Below are positions 1-5,454 of a DNA stretch of 17,492 nt, in pieces; position 1 is the first letter of the stretch; each line of letters begins with the position of its first letter. A program made the translations under genes and the position numbers. The notes under the pieces are model-generated. The model was not told the origin of the DNA and did no database searches. It saw only the letters and a program-made list of their open reading frames with translations. The DNA is from CAKUFA01 sp963627465. Its GTDB lineage: Bacteria; Bacillota; Clostridia; Christensenellales; Aristaeellaceae. The stretch is from positions 1 to 17,492 of the forward strand of contig CAVGBO010000042.1 in NCBI GenBank assembly GCA_963627465.1, written 5' to 3'.

Positions 1-293
1 ACAGCAATGAGGAAGATGCCCACATCCTTGCGGACGCCCTTCTTGCCTACTGCTGGATGAGGCGTGGTTGCCGCCGGATCCGTAATCGGCTGATTCAACG
101 TGCCGGAAAAGCCGATGCCCAGCACCCCCGGTGCCCCCCGGCCGTACCAGTCCGTTGCATCATCTGCTCGATCCACGCTAACGTTAATGCGGCTTGCGGA
201 AGCTCCTCCCCTGCGGATGGTTGCATAGCTTCCCCGCTTCGACAGCTTCGCACGGGAACCCGAGCGATAAGCAATGTTGCCAACGGAAGTCAT
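1..293 (-). CDS. Partial basic protein downstream of mraZ, possibly FtsL-like
   Basis: This reading frame starts at ATG 293-291 and stays open to the left edge, so only the first ~97 residues are visible. A ribosome binding site AAAGGA lies about 9 bases upstream, inside the 3' end of mraZ, and the gap to the mraZ stop is 6 bases, so the two are almost certainly co-transcribed and probably co-translated. The visible part is rich in Arg, Ser and Gly with no clear fold. The last residues (VGKKGVRKDVGIFLIAV) are a basic patch running into a hydrophobic stretch, as before a membrane helix. A basic cytoplasmic N-terminus followed by one membrane span would suit an FtsL-type division protein, which belongs in this cluster, but the sequence itself does not identify it. 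It does not begin like RsmH, the usual gene after mraZ. Confidence 0.6.
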   Translation of the reverse strand, partial: MTSVGNIAYRSGSRAKLSKRGSYATIRRGGASASRINVSVDRADDATDWYGRGAPGVLGIGFSGTLNQPITDPAATTPHPAVGKKGVRKDVGIFLIA

Positions 294-299
294 GCTTCA

Positions 300-860
300 T
301 CATCCTTTCGTGTTTGGGGAGGCGTGCTCCATATTCTGCATCAGGAGATCGATACGATCCAGCAAGCCAGGCAGGTCATTCTTGAAGGCCTCGAACTGTT
401 CCTCGCTGGCAGGTTTCGCCACGATACGAACATGGTCGTTATTACCTGCAATCTCCACTTCGGTTTCATCGCCGAGAATTCGCTTGCGGATTTTTGCCGG
501 CAGCAGAATGCGTCCCTGACTGTCGCACTCCTGATCCCGGTAACTCATGGCGTCAAACTGTTCCAGGTAGCGCTTCAGGCCACTGTCAAACTGGCTAATC
601 TTAGCGTATCCGTCACGCATCTTCGCCCACACCAGCCGAGGATACAGGCAGATACCTTCGAAATTGAAGCTGGGGCCAATGCAGAAAACCTTGCCAAGCC
701 CTTCCCGGAAAGAAAGTGGAACGATCATACGTCCCTTACTATCCAGCGTATGAGAAAAGGAGCCGATAAAAATATGGTCATATTTTTCCAGCAATGCCAG
801 TTCTTCTTCTGTCTGCGGATCGCACGGGAGCGATGTCTTCTTTTCCTGCTGCTCGTCCAC
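300..860 (-). CDS. mraZ: Transcriptional regulator MraZ
   Basis: MraZ is a DNA-binding protein of the SpoVT-AbrB superfamily that represses the promoter of the division and cell-wall (dcw) cluster, itself included. Both family half-motifs are present: HTLDSKGRMIVP in the first half and DSQGRILLP in the second, each the loop-strand signature DxxGRxxxP. I choose GTG 860-858, because GGGAGG sits 8 bases upstream. An in-frame GTG at 896 would add 12 residues but would leave almost no leader after the predicted promoter. Even so the protein is about 186 residues against about 140-150 for typical MraZ, owing to a ~30-residue N-terminal extension (rich in Glu, Lys and Gln) before the usual start of the fold at IFIGSFSH. 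Its operator lies just upstream. The next gene follows after 6 bases. Confidence 0.95.
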   Translation of the reverse strand: MDEQQEKKTSLPCDPQTEEELALLEKYDHIFIGSFSHTLDSKGRMIVPLSFREGLGKVFCIGPSFNFEGICLYPRLVWAKMRDGYAKISQFDSGLKRYLEQFDAMSYRDQECDSQGRILLPAKIRKRILGDETEVEIAGNNDHVRIVAKPASEEQFEAFKNDLPGLLDRIDLLMQNMEHASPNTKG

Positions 861-891
861 CGCCCTCGCCTCCCTTTTCCGCCACAATTTC

Positions 892-944
892 TCCACGTTT
901 GCTCCTTACTCCCCCATTTTATCCCACATTTTCATCCTTGGCAA
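892..944 (-). promoter_or_regulatory. mraZ promoter with MraZ-type TGGG repeat operator
   Basis: Read on the minus strand, TTGCCA (944-939), a 17-base spacer and TAAAAT (921-916) form a good sigma-A type promoter. Overlaid on it are repeats at 10-base spacing: TGGG at 926-923, TGGG at 916-913, AGGA at 906-903 and TGG at 895-893, the last off phase by one base. Known MraZ operators are tandem TGGG-type boxes at about one helical turn upstream of mraZ, so this layout implies autorepression by covering the -10 element. The first two boxes are exact and the downstream ones are degenerate. Confidence 0.82.
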
Positions 945-1065
945 GGGGGCGAAAAGGTTTTCCGGCTGATTTTTCAGCAATGTCTTTTAATGAAATGTAA
1001 TCTTTTTGAAATATTTTTGTTATATTTATTATTGTTCTTTTATCCTGTTTTTCTTGAACTGTAAC

Positions 1066-1105
1066 AAAAAAGAAGCGTGCCCGCATCTCTTGTGCGAACA
1101 CGCTT
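1066..1105 (-). terminator. Intrinsic terminator of the metallophosphatase unit
   Basis: On the minus strand the arms AAGCGTGTTCGCA and TGCGGGCACGCTT pair over 13 positions (two G-U) around the loop CAAGAGA and are followed by CTTTTTTG. It lies 53 bases after the metallophosphatase stop codon and separates that unit from the mraZ promoter. Confidence 0.9.
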
Positions 1106-1157
1106 TCCATGCATTTTTCTATGTGGAAACAATTCTCGTCTGCAAAACGTAACAAAA

Positions 1158-1871
1158 TTATTTTTCTTCCCCTGCCAGCTGGATCTCTGCCAGTTGAAAG
1201 TTCAAGGCATCACAGGAAACCAGTCGATAATGGATGTCTTTCCAATCCCCATTGAAACCGGCATGGATGCCCGCCCCGTGCAGATGGCCATACACCACTG
1301 TATGCACAGGAAACTCAGCAAACAGTTCTGTCACCGGTGTGTCACGCTCTGTATCCAGCAGTGGCGGAAAGTGGGTCATCACCACCAGCGGCTTTCCCGT
1401 ATGCATGGCAACAGCCGCTTCCATAGACATCCTCAGCCGCATCAGCTCCCGATGAAAAATCTTTTCATCCTCTTCCGACAAGGCCGTCTCCCCTACCGGC
1501 AAAAGCCAGCCCCGGGTGCCGCAGATCACAGCTTGTTCCGTCTCGATGGCATCATGTTGAATCGCATACATGCCTTCCGGCAAATGAGCACGCACCTGAC
1601 TGATTGCGTTCCACCAATAATCGTGATTGCCCTTCAGCAGCACTTTCTTCCCAGGGAGCTGACCGATCATCTCCAGATCAGGAACAGCGGCTCGAAGCTG
1701 CATGGCCCAGGATATATCTCCGGGGATCAATACCGTGTCTTCCTCGCCTACTCTGCTCCGCCAATCCTCGCTGATCCGTTCGAAGTGATGCTCCCACTGG
1801 GTGCCAAAGACGTCCATGGGTTTCTCTTCGCCGCCGGGTAAATGCAAATCACCAATGGCAAACAGCCGCAT
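1158..1871 (-). CDS. Calcineurin-like metallophosphatase
   Basis: This is a 237-residue cytoplasmic metallophosphoesterase of the calcineurin-like fold, which uses two metal ions to hydrolyse phosphate esters. The metal-binding motifs appear in order: GDLH (D8, H10), PGD (D52), GNHD (N82, H83, D84), a His in MTHFPP near residue 166, and GHLHG near residue 196. No signal peptide or membrane segment is visible. The length and the W-rich GNHDYWW region fit a group common in anaerobic Bacillota whose substrate is unknown to me. The start ATG at 1871 has AGGA 7 bases upstream. It lies 38 bases after the zinc-ribbon gene on the same strand and ends at a strong terminator, so the two genes form a short operon. 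Confidence 0.9.
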   Translation of the reverse strand: MRLFAIGDLHLPGGEEKPMDVFGTQWEHHFERISEDWRSRVGEEDTVLIPGDISWAMQLRAAVPDLEMIGQLPGKKVLLKGNHDYWWNAISQVRAHLPEGMYAIQHDAIETEQAVICGTRGWLLPVGETALSEEDEKIFHRELMRLRMSMEAAVAMHTGKPLVVMTHFPPLLDTERDTPVTELFAEFPVHTVVYGHLHGAGIHAGFNGDWKDIHYRLVSCDALNFQLAEIQLAGEEK

Positions 1872-1909
1872 GCATGCTTCCTTTCCAAAAGGCGTTCAAT
1901 CCTTAAGCC

Positions 1910-2320
1910 TTACTGGTCGTCCTCGTTCTCATCGTCATCTTCCTGGTTTTCCTCATCCTCACGGACGCTCTCCAGGCTCAGTTCGTTTTCAATTTCCCCG
2001 TACTCCTGAGAAGGAATGTCATCCTCGATTTCGGGCATGATTTCATCCATGCTATTCACCGCATCCATGGAGGACATGGAAGAGCTGTCGCCCTGCTCGC
2101 CGCCTTCCTCCTGCTCGTGACCGTCATCCCCGCCCATTTCACGCAGGCAGAACAGGCACACATCCCGACCAGGCAGCGCCGGTGCTTCATTACAAATGCT
2201 GCACAGCTCTACTTCTTCCTTGGGGGTTTCGCCCTTCATTTCCCGCAGGCAGACCTTGCAATACTTTTCATTTTCCGTGATGTAATTCAGTTCACACCGG
2301 GGGCACTTCACCAGTTTCAT
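1910..2320 (-). CDS. Double zinc-ribbon protein with acidic tail, function unknown
   Basis: The protein is about 136 residues. It begins with two treble-clef or zinc-ribbon-like modules: CPRC with CKVC in the first ~27 residues, then CSIC with CLFC by about residue 70, eight cysteines in four CxxC pairs. The second half is strongly acidic and low in complexity, ending in a run of Glu and Asp. I start it at ATG 2320-2318, because AGGAGG lies 7 bases upstream; an in-frame ATG at 2344 lacks such a site. Proteins beginning KLVKCPRCELNYI are, as far as I recall, frequent in Oscillospirales and remain uncharacterised. The zinc knuckles suggest nucleic-acid or protein binding, which is inference only. 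It heads the operon with the metallophosphatase and has an unusually long leader. Confidence 0.85.
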   Translation of the reverse strand: MKLVKCPRCELNYITENEKYCKVCLREMKGETPKEEVELCSICNEAPALPGRDVCLFCLREMGGDDGHEQEEGGEQGDSSSMSSMDAVNSMDEIMPEIEDDIPSQEYGEIENELSLESVREDEENQEDDDENEDDQ

Positions 2321-2483
2321 AAAAATCCTCCTCAACGTTCCCATCAGGGATTCCGATTCATTCTTAAGCTATGCCGTCTTCTGCCTCAAAAAACGTTGCA
2401 AGCAAGGCGGCTATCACACATTTTCCCACCACTCTGACGTTTCTTCCCACTATGATGGTCAAAAATGTGCCTGAACAGTGATT

Positions 2484-2585
2484 TCATTCCACAAAGGAGT
2501 ATCTCGCAGCCACCATGTAGGTTCTTATTCCCACGCAGTGACCATCATCATCCACCATCCAGCAGTAAAGGCAAACAAATACCAT
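2484..2585 (-). CDS. Possible 33-residue leader ORF
   Basis: Within the ~317-base leader between the promoter at 2644-2672 and the zinc-ribbon gene there is a short frame from ATG 2585-2583 to TGA, with GAGGGG 8 bases upstream. It encodes 33 residues including a CLYC pair and a third Cys. Translation is plausible but unproven. The frame could also be a chance opening in a structured leader: the bases just before it can fold into a stem (TTGTTCCTC with GGGGATCAA), and AAGGCA can pair with TGCCTT across its start codon. Confidence 0.25.
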   Translation of the reverse strand: MVFVCLYCWMVDDDGHCVGIRTYMVAARYSFVE

Positions 2586-2643
2586 GCCTTGATCCCCTCG
2601 GAGGAACAAGACAAGATTTGTAAGGCTCCTTCCATGGATTGTG

Positions 2644-2672
2644 ATTATACTACCGTTTTCCCAGGGATGCAA
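2644..2672 (-). promoter_or_regulatory. Promoter of the zinc-ribbon / metallophosphatase operon
   Basis: On the minus strand TTGCAT (2672-2667), a 17-base spacer and TATAAT (2649-2644) make a near-consensus sigma-A promoter with a start expected near 2637. The next strong ribosome binding site on this strand belongs to the zinc-ribbon gene at 2320. The stretch 2321-2640 is therefore its leader and holds no other gene apart from the doubtful short frame. Confidence 0.8.
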
Positions 2673-2835
2673 GAGAAAAAGTAGGAAACTTGCGAGCAAA
2701 GCTTCATATAATATAAGTAATATAAGGTGCTGTGTTTAAGGTGCAATATGCAAATTGGTGTATTTGTGTCCTTTCAGTGTCACGTGACGCTGTCGGTCGT
2801 GCGGGTTATGGGGTGACGGGAACGAAGAAGAAGAT

Positions 2836-2872
2836 GTACCGCACGCTTGTCATCACGACAATCGTGTGGTAC
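2836..2872. repeat. Inverted repeat 1, carrying a plus-strand promoter
   Basis: The arms GTACC-CACG-TTGTC and GACAA-CGTG-GGTAC (minus-strand reading) pair over 14 positions with two symmetric single mismatches around a 5-base loop. The right arm on the plus strand runs directly into the -10 box of the promoter at 2847-2875. A related palindrome occurs at 3291-3327 in the same relative position. On the minus strand the stem follows the stop codon of the small ORF by about a dozen bases and is followed by a T-rich but not uninterrupted stretch, so it might also end that transcript. Confidence 0.8.
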
Positions 2873-2875
2873 AAT
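2847..2875 (+). promoter_or_regulatory. Antisense promoter P1 facing the small ORF
   Basis: TTGTCA (2847-2852), a 17-base spacer and TACAAT (2870-2875) match five of six consensus positions in each box. A start near 2882 would give an RNA that begins at the stop codon of the minus-strand ORF (2885-3139) and covers all of it as antisense. The whole promoter lies within inverted repeat 1. No transcript has been shown. Confidence 0.6.
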
Positions 2876-2884
2876 AACCGCGGA

Positions 2885-3139
2885 CTACCAATGATCAACC
2901 TCTATGCGCCAGTCTGCCGCGATAAGACCGAACGCAAGGACGACGTACAGCTTGGAGAAAACGGCACGCACGTCCAACAGGTCAATGGGCTCGGTTACGT
3001 GAATGGTCAACGTTACAGCGGCTCGATCCGCAAGGCAGGCATAAAGCTCACGCTTTAGCTCGTCCAGCGCGATGAGCGCCTCGCTGTTACGATGAAGCGC
3101 AAACACGTGCCGATGCCCAACCAACAGGTTGAACACCAT
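2885..3139 (-). CDS. Small protein of module 1, unknown function
   Basis: This is an 84-residue protein starting at ATG 3139-3137, with AAGGAGG 9 bases upstream, among the best ribosome binding sites in the window. The predicted pattern is strand, helix, strand, helix: a hydrophobic start (VFNLLVGHRHVFAL), an amphipathic segment around LDELKRELYACL, a beta-like segment VTLTIHVTEP, then a helix-like stretch ending in VVLAFGLIA. It has no signal peptide and no motif I recognise. Its layout matches the 80-residue protein at 3340-3582, including the ribosome binding site AAGGAGGTGATTGCC against AAAGGAGGTGATTGGC and the position of the stop relative to an antisense promoter. The two are probably distant paralogues. 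Codon choice looks like ordinary coding sequence. Confidence 0.6.
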   Translation of the reverse strand: MVFNLLVGHRHVFALHRNSEALIALDELKRELYACLADRAAVTLTIHVTEPIDLLDVRAVFSKLYVVLAFGLIAADWRIEVDHW

Positions 3140-3290
3140 TGGCAATCACCTCCTTCCTGGAGATGACTTCGCCACCCATGCTGGCTGCATGGGCAACAGA
3201 GGCAAGGGCTGGTTCTACTTCCACCAGCAAGAGGTTTCTGTTTCGGCTCATGCCATCATCAGGGAACGGACTTGTACCGCCCGACAGGAC

Positions 3291-3327
3291 GTAGCACACC
3301 CTTGCTTTTGCGGCATGGGTGTGCTAC
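3291..3327. repeat. Inverted repeat 2, carrying a plus-strand promoter
   Basis: The arms GTAGCACACCC (3291-3301) and GGGTGTGCTAC (3317-3327) are perfect 11-base complements around a 15-base loop, which can add a further 3-bp inner stem. The right arm continues into AAT to form the -10 box TACAAT, exactly as in inverted repeat 1, where GTGTGGTAC is followed by AAT. There is no T-run on either side, so it is not a classical terminator. Confidence 0.85.
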
Positions 3328-3330
3328 AAT
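3302..3330 (+). promoter_or_regulatory. Antisense promoter P2 facing the second small ORF
   Basis: TTGCTT (3302-3307), a 17-base spacer and TACAAT (3325-3330) form a moderate promoter, weaker in the -35 box than P1. The distance from the -10 box to the stop codon of the facing ORF is 9 bases, identical to P1. Transcription from here would cross the ORF at 3340-3582 in antisense and could run through the hairpins to the terminator at 3821-3850. Confidence 0.5.
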
Positions 3331-3339
3331 GGAACTATC

Positions 3340-3582
3340 TTAGTCGTCACGCTGGGTATCGTGTCCGGCTAAGACCAGCACGGCAAGCAGCTTGCGGTGT
3401 CGTTCGAGGACGAGCAAGGCTTCTTGCCAGCTGATGCCGTCCATCCGAGAGACTCGAACTGACGGACGGCTTTCCGACTCAAGCTCATCAAAGAGAGCGG
3501 ATTTCACGATGCCGTACGGGACATCGCTCAAGCCGTTCATCGAGATGAGCAGGCCGGTTCGCGTGATCCGGATCCAAATCAC
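3340..3582 (-). CDS. Small protein of module 2, unknown function
   Basis: This 80-residue protein starts at GTG 3582-3580, with AAAGGAGG 8 bases upstream; the GTG inside the ribosome binding site itself is not a credible start. It runs from a beta-like N-terminus (WIRITRTGLLISM) through a helix with acidic residues (FDELESE) and a strand SVRVSRMDG to a long helix-like stretch LVLERHRKLLAVLVLAG, ending in charged residues. There is no signal peptide and no recognised domain. The alternation of strands and helices follows that of the 84-residue protein at 2885-3139, though direct identity is low. Just upstream on this strand is a cluster of strong hairpins. Confidence 0.6.
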   Translation of the reverse strand: MIWIRITRTGLLISMNGLSDVPYGIVKSALFDELESESRPSVRVSRMDGISWQEALLVLERHRKLLAVLVLAGHDTQRDD

Positions 3583-3618
3583 GCCAATCACCTCCTTTCC
3601 TCAGGATAGGAGGCTGCC

Positions 3619-3712
3619 TCTCTGTCTTATGCGGTCACATAAGACAGAGACAGGGGCTCCCCAGAACACCTGCGTACAGGTGCTCTACGGAGCCTCTGCC
3701 GTAGGGCAGAGG
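3619..3712. repeat. Cluster of three strong hairpins
   Basis: Three stem-loops stand side by side. At 3619-3650, TCTCTGTCTTATG and its exact complement form a 13-bp stem with a 6-base loop. At 3651-3698, the outer arms CAGGGGCTCC/GGAGCCTCTG and the inner arms AGAACACCTG/CAGGTGCTCT make a long stem with a 4-base loop. At 3693-3712, CCTCTGCC/GGCAGAGG form an 8-bp stem that overlaps the outer arm of the second, so those two cannot form fully together. None is followed by a T-run. They could be a leader of the minus-strand ORF at 3582 or the 3' domain of a plus-strand RNA ending at 3850. Confidence 0.7.
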
Positions 3713-3820
3713 ACGTGGGTGGACTTGCTCCGTCAAACCGTGCACAGAATGGCGGGGCAGTTTACGCCTGAAAAGTTTGCAGGTCAGAAAACACTCCGGA
3801 AGGTTCTGTTCCGTCTTTGA

Positions 3821-3850
3821 TTCCCGGCGGGGTTGCCGGGATTTTTTCTT
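3821..3850 (+). terminator. Intrinsic terminator upstream of tig
   Basis: TCCCGGC (3822-3828) pairs with GCCGGGA (3835-3841) around GGGGTT and is followed by TTTTTTC and more T. It can only serve a plus-strand transcript that starts upstream of it, yet no plus-strand gene is visible there. This supports an RNA coming from the module region. It also insulates tig from read-through. Confidence 0.85.
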
Positions 3851-3859
3851 TTTCCTATA

Positions 3860-3950
3860 TTGCATATGTCAAAAAAGTATGATAGACTACAGGGTAGTGT
3901 GTTCTGCCCTGGGCAGAGGACACCCTTAATGTGGGCAAGAACTGCCCCAG
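3860..3950 (+). promoter_or_regulatory. tig promoter and structured leader
   Basis: TTGCAT (3860-3865), 17 bases and TAGACT (3883-3888) are a fair promoter, with a start expected near 3895. The ~78-base leader can form a hairpin from GTGTTC/GGACAC plus CTGCC/GGCAG at 3899-3923. Alternatively CCTGGGCAG can pair with CTGCCCCAGG (3941-3950), just ahead of the ribosome binding site. The two folds share bases. Whether this matters for regulation is unknown. Confidence 0.5.
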
Positions 3951-3972
3951 GAGAAACACAGGAGGGGTTTGA

Positions 3973-5310
3973 ATGAGCTATACCTATGAGAAAATTTCCG
4001 GCAACAAGGCCAAGCTGACCTTTGTTGTGCCGGCTGAACAGTTCGACAAGGCACTGCAGAGTGCATATTTGAAAAATCGCGGCAAGATCATGGTGCCCGG
4101 CTTCCGCAAGGGCAAGGCTCCCCGGAAGGTCATCGAGACCATGTATGGCGAGAGCGTATTCTATGATGATGCGCTGGAAGCAATCTTCCCCGACGTATAC
4201 GGCGAGGCTGTTGACGCAGAAAAGCTGGAAGTCGTTGATCGTCCTGAGCTGAAGAGCGTGGATGAGATCGGCGAAGGCAAGGATCTGAAGTTCACCTGCG
4301 AAGTGTTTGTTCGCCCTGACGTAACCTTGGGCGATTACAAGGGTCTGACCGTGGAAGTGGAAAAGCAGACTGTAACCGACGCTGACATCGATGCCCGCAT
4401 TGATGCAGATCGTCAGAAGGCTGCCCGCACCATCGATGTGGAAGATCGTCCCGTAGCAGATGGCGACACGGTAAACCTGGACTATGCCGGCACGGTAGAC
4501 GGTGTAGCTTTCCAGGGCGGCACGGCAACCCAGCAGACGCTGGTGATTGGTTCCCATCAGTTCATCCCCGGCTTCGAAGAGCAGATGGTGGGCATGAGCA
4601 TTGGCGAAGAGAAGGATCTGAACGTGAAGTTCCCCGAGGAGTATCACGCTGAGGATCTGGCCGGCAAGGACGCTGTGTTCCACGTGAAGGTGAACAGCAT
4701 CTCCAAGGTGGAAATGCCTGAGCTGGATGACGATTTCGCCGCTGACGTCAGCGATTTCAACACCTTCGACGAGTACAAGGCCAGCATCGTGAAGGAGCTG
4801 GAAGAGAAGGCTGCCAAGAACAACGATATTGCTGTGGAGAACGCCTTGGTGGAAAAGGCTGTGGAGAATGCCACGATGGATATCCCCCACGCCATGATTC
4901 ACGAGCAGCTGGACTACATGATGCGTGAGATGCAGATGCGCATGGCCTATCAGGGACTGCGGATGGAAGACTATCTGAAGTACACCGGCCAGACCATGGA
5001 TCAGATCCGTGGCGCATACCACGGTGAAGCAGAGCATCGCGTGGCTGTGGAACTGGTGCTGGAAGCCATCCGCAAGGCAGAAGGCATTGAGCCCACCGAG
5101 GAAGATGTGGAGAAGCAGACCGCTGAGCAGGCTGAACGCCTCGGCAAGGACGTTGAGGAATTCAAGAAGTCCCTGACGGACGAGCAGCGCAAGTACATCT
5201 CCGACACCGCTGCCATTCAGAAGGTTGTTGACATGATGAAGGCTGACTGCACCGTAGAGGAAAAGAAGCCTGAGGAAGCAAAGGAAGAAAAGACCGAAGA
5301 CGCTGAGTAA
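3973..5310 (+). CDS. tig: Trigger factor
   Basis: Trigger factor is the ribosome-bound chaperone and peptidyl-prolyl isomerase that receives nascent chains at the exit tunnel. The 445-residue length is normal. The ribosome-docking signature GFRKGKAP is at residues 43-50 of the N-terminal domain. An FKBP-type isomerase domain follows at about 155-245 (DGDTVNLDYAGTVDG through the FHVKV strand), and then the long helical C-terminal chaperone domain ending in an acidic, Lys/Glu-rich tail. The start ATG has AGGAGGGG close upstream. It opens the protein quality-control run with clpP 144 bases downstream, the order usual in Clostridia. Confidence 0.98.
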   Translation: MSYTYEKISGNKAKLTFVVPAEQFDKALQSAYLKNRGKIMVPGFRKGKAPRKVIETMYGESVFYDDALEAIFPDVYGEAVDAEKLEVVDRPELKSVDEIGEGKDLKFTCEVFVRPDVTLGDYKGLTVEVEKQTVTDADIDARIDADRQKAARTIDVEDRPVADGDTVNLDYAGTVDGVAFQGGTATQQTLVIGSHQFIPGFEEQMVGMSIGEEKDLNVKFPEEYHAEDLAGKDAVFHVKVNSISKVEMPELDDDFAADVSDFNTFDEYKASIVKELEEKAAKNNDIAVENALVEKAVENATMDIPHAMIHEQLDYMMREMQMRMAYQGLRMEDYLKYTGQTMDQIRGAYHGEAEHRVAVELVLEAIRKAEGIEPTEEDVEKQTAEQAERLGKDVEEFKKSLTDEQRKYISDTAAIQKVVDMMKADCTVEEKKPEEAKEEKTEDAE

Positions 5311-5346
5311 TTCAGACGGCATCGGCAAAATCATATCGACCGCCGG

Positions 5347-5417
5347 CAGATGCAGGGTGGCCGCAGCAGGCGAGAGACGTTTTCAGCGGCAAGGCTGGCA
5401 AGCGTCTCTCGCATCTG
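5347..5417. repeat. Long hairpin in the tig-clpP gap
   Basis: GCGAGAGACG (5370-5379) and CGTCTCTCGC (5403-5412) are exact 10-base complements around a 23-base loop. CAGATGC (5347-5353) and GCATCTG (5411-5417) can pair outside them, sharing two bases. There is no T-run, so this is not a standard terminator. It sits 37 bases before the clpP start and may act as an mRNA processing or stabilising element. I see no CtsR or CIRCE operator here. Confidence 0.6.
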
Positions 5418-5454
5418 TATATTCAACGATGAATCAGAAAAGGGGGTTCAGCTT

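Noticed and set aside
57..1064. A 335-codon plus-strand frame across mraZ and its upstream region
   Set aside because: It is the shadow of mraZ and the left-edge gene; it runs through the mraZ promoter and operator and has no family resemblance.
2395..2460. TGGG-like strings that might be a second MraZ site
   Set aside because: The spacing is 21 bases and not 10, so they do not form the regular array seen upstream of mraZ.
2881..3058. Plus-strand short frame beginning MINLYAPVCRDK downstream of P1
   Set aside because: No ribosome binding site precedes it and the opposite strand has a strong one with better coding character.
3087..3251. A 54-codon minus-strand frame starting MSRNRNLLLVEVEPAL
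   Set aside because: It lacks a ribosome binding site, contains the ribosome binding site of the 84-residue ORF and overlaps its start in another frame. It more likely is untranslated leader, although the sequence before that ORF may be conserved RNA.
2836..3327. IS200/IS605-type end hairpins
   Set aside because: No TnpA or TnpB reading frame is present and each palindrome coincides with a promoter at a fixed distance from an ORF end, which fits regulation better than transposon ends.
3715..3760. A string like the 3' half of a group II intron domain V (TGCACGGTTTGACGG on the minus strand)
   Set aside because: The matching 5' half of domain V and any reverse transcriptase are absent.
3784..5334. 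A 516-codon open frame antisense to trigger factor
   Set aside because: It mirrors the GC-rich codon pattern of tig, has an unlikely His/Leu-rich composition and no ribosome binding site. The same holds for long frames opposite clpX (6008-7294), lon (7648-9039) and hndC/hndD.
5311..5454. CtsR or CIRCE heat-shock operator upstream of clpP (also looked for before lon)
   Set aside because: Neither GGTCAAA repeats nor TTAGCACTC-N9-GAGTGCTAA is visible.
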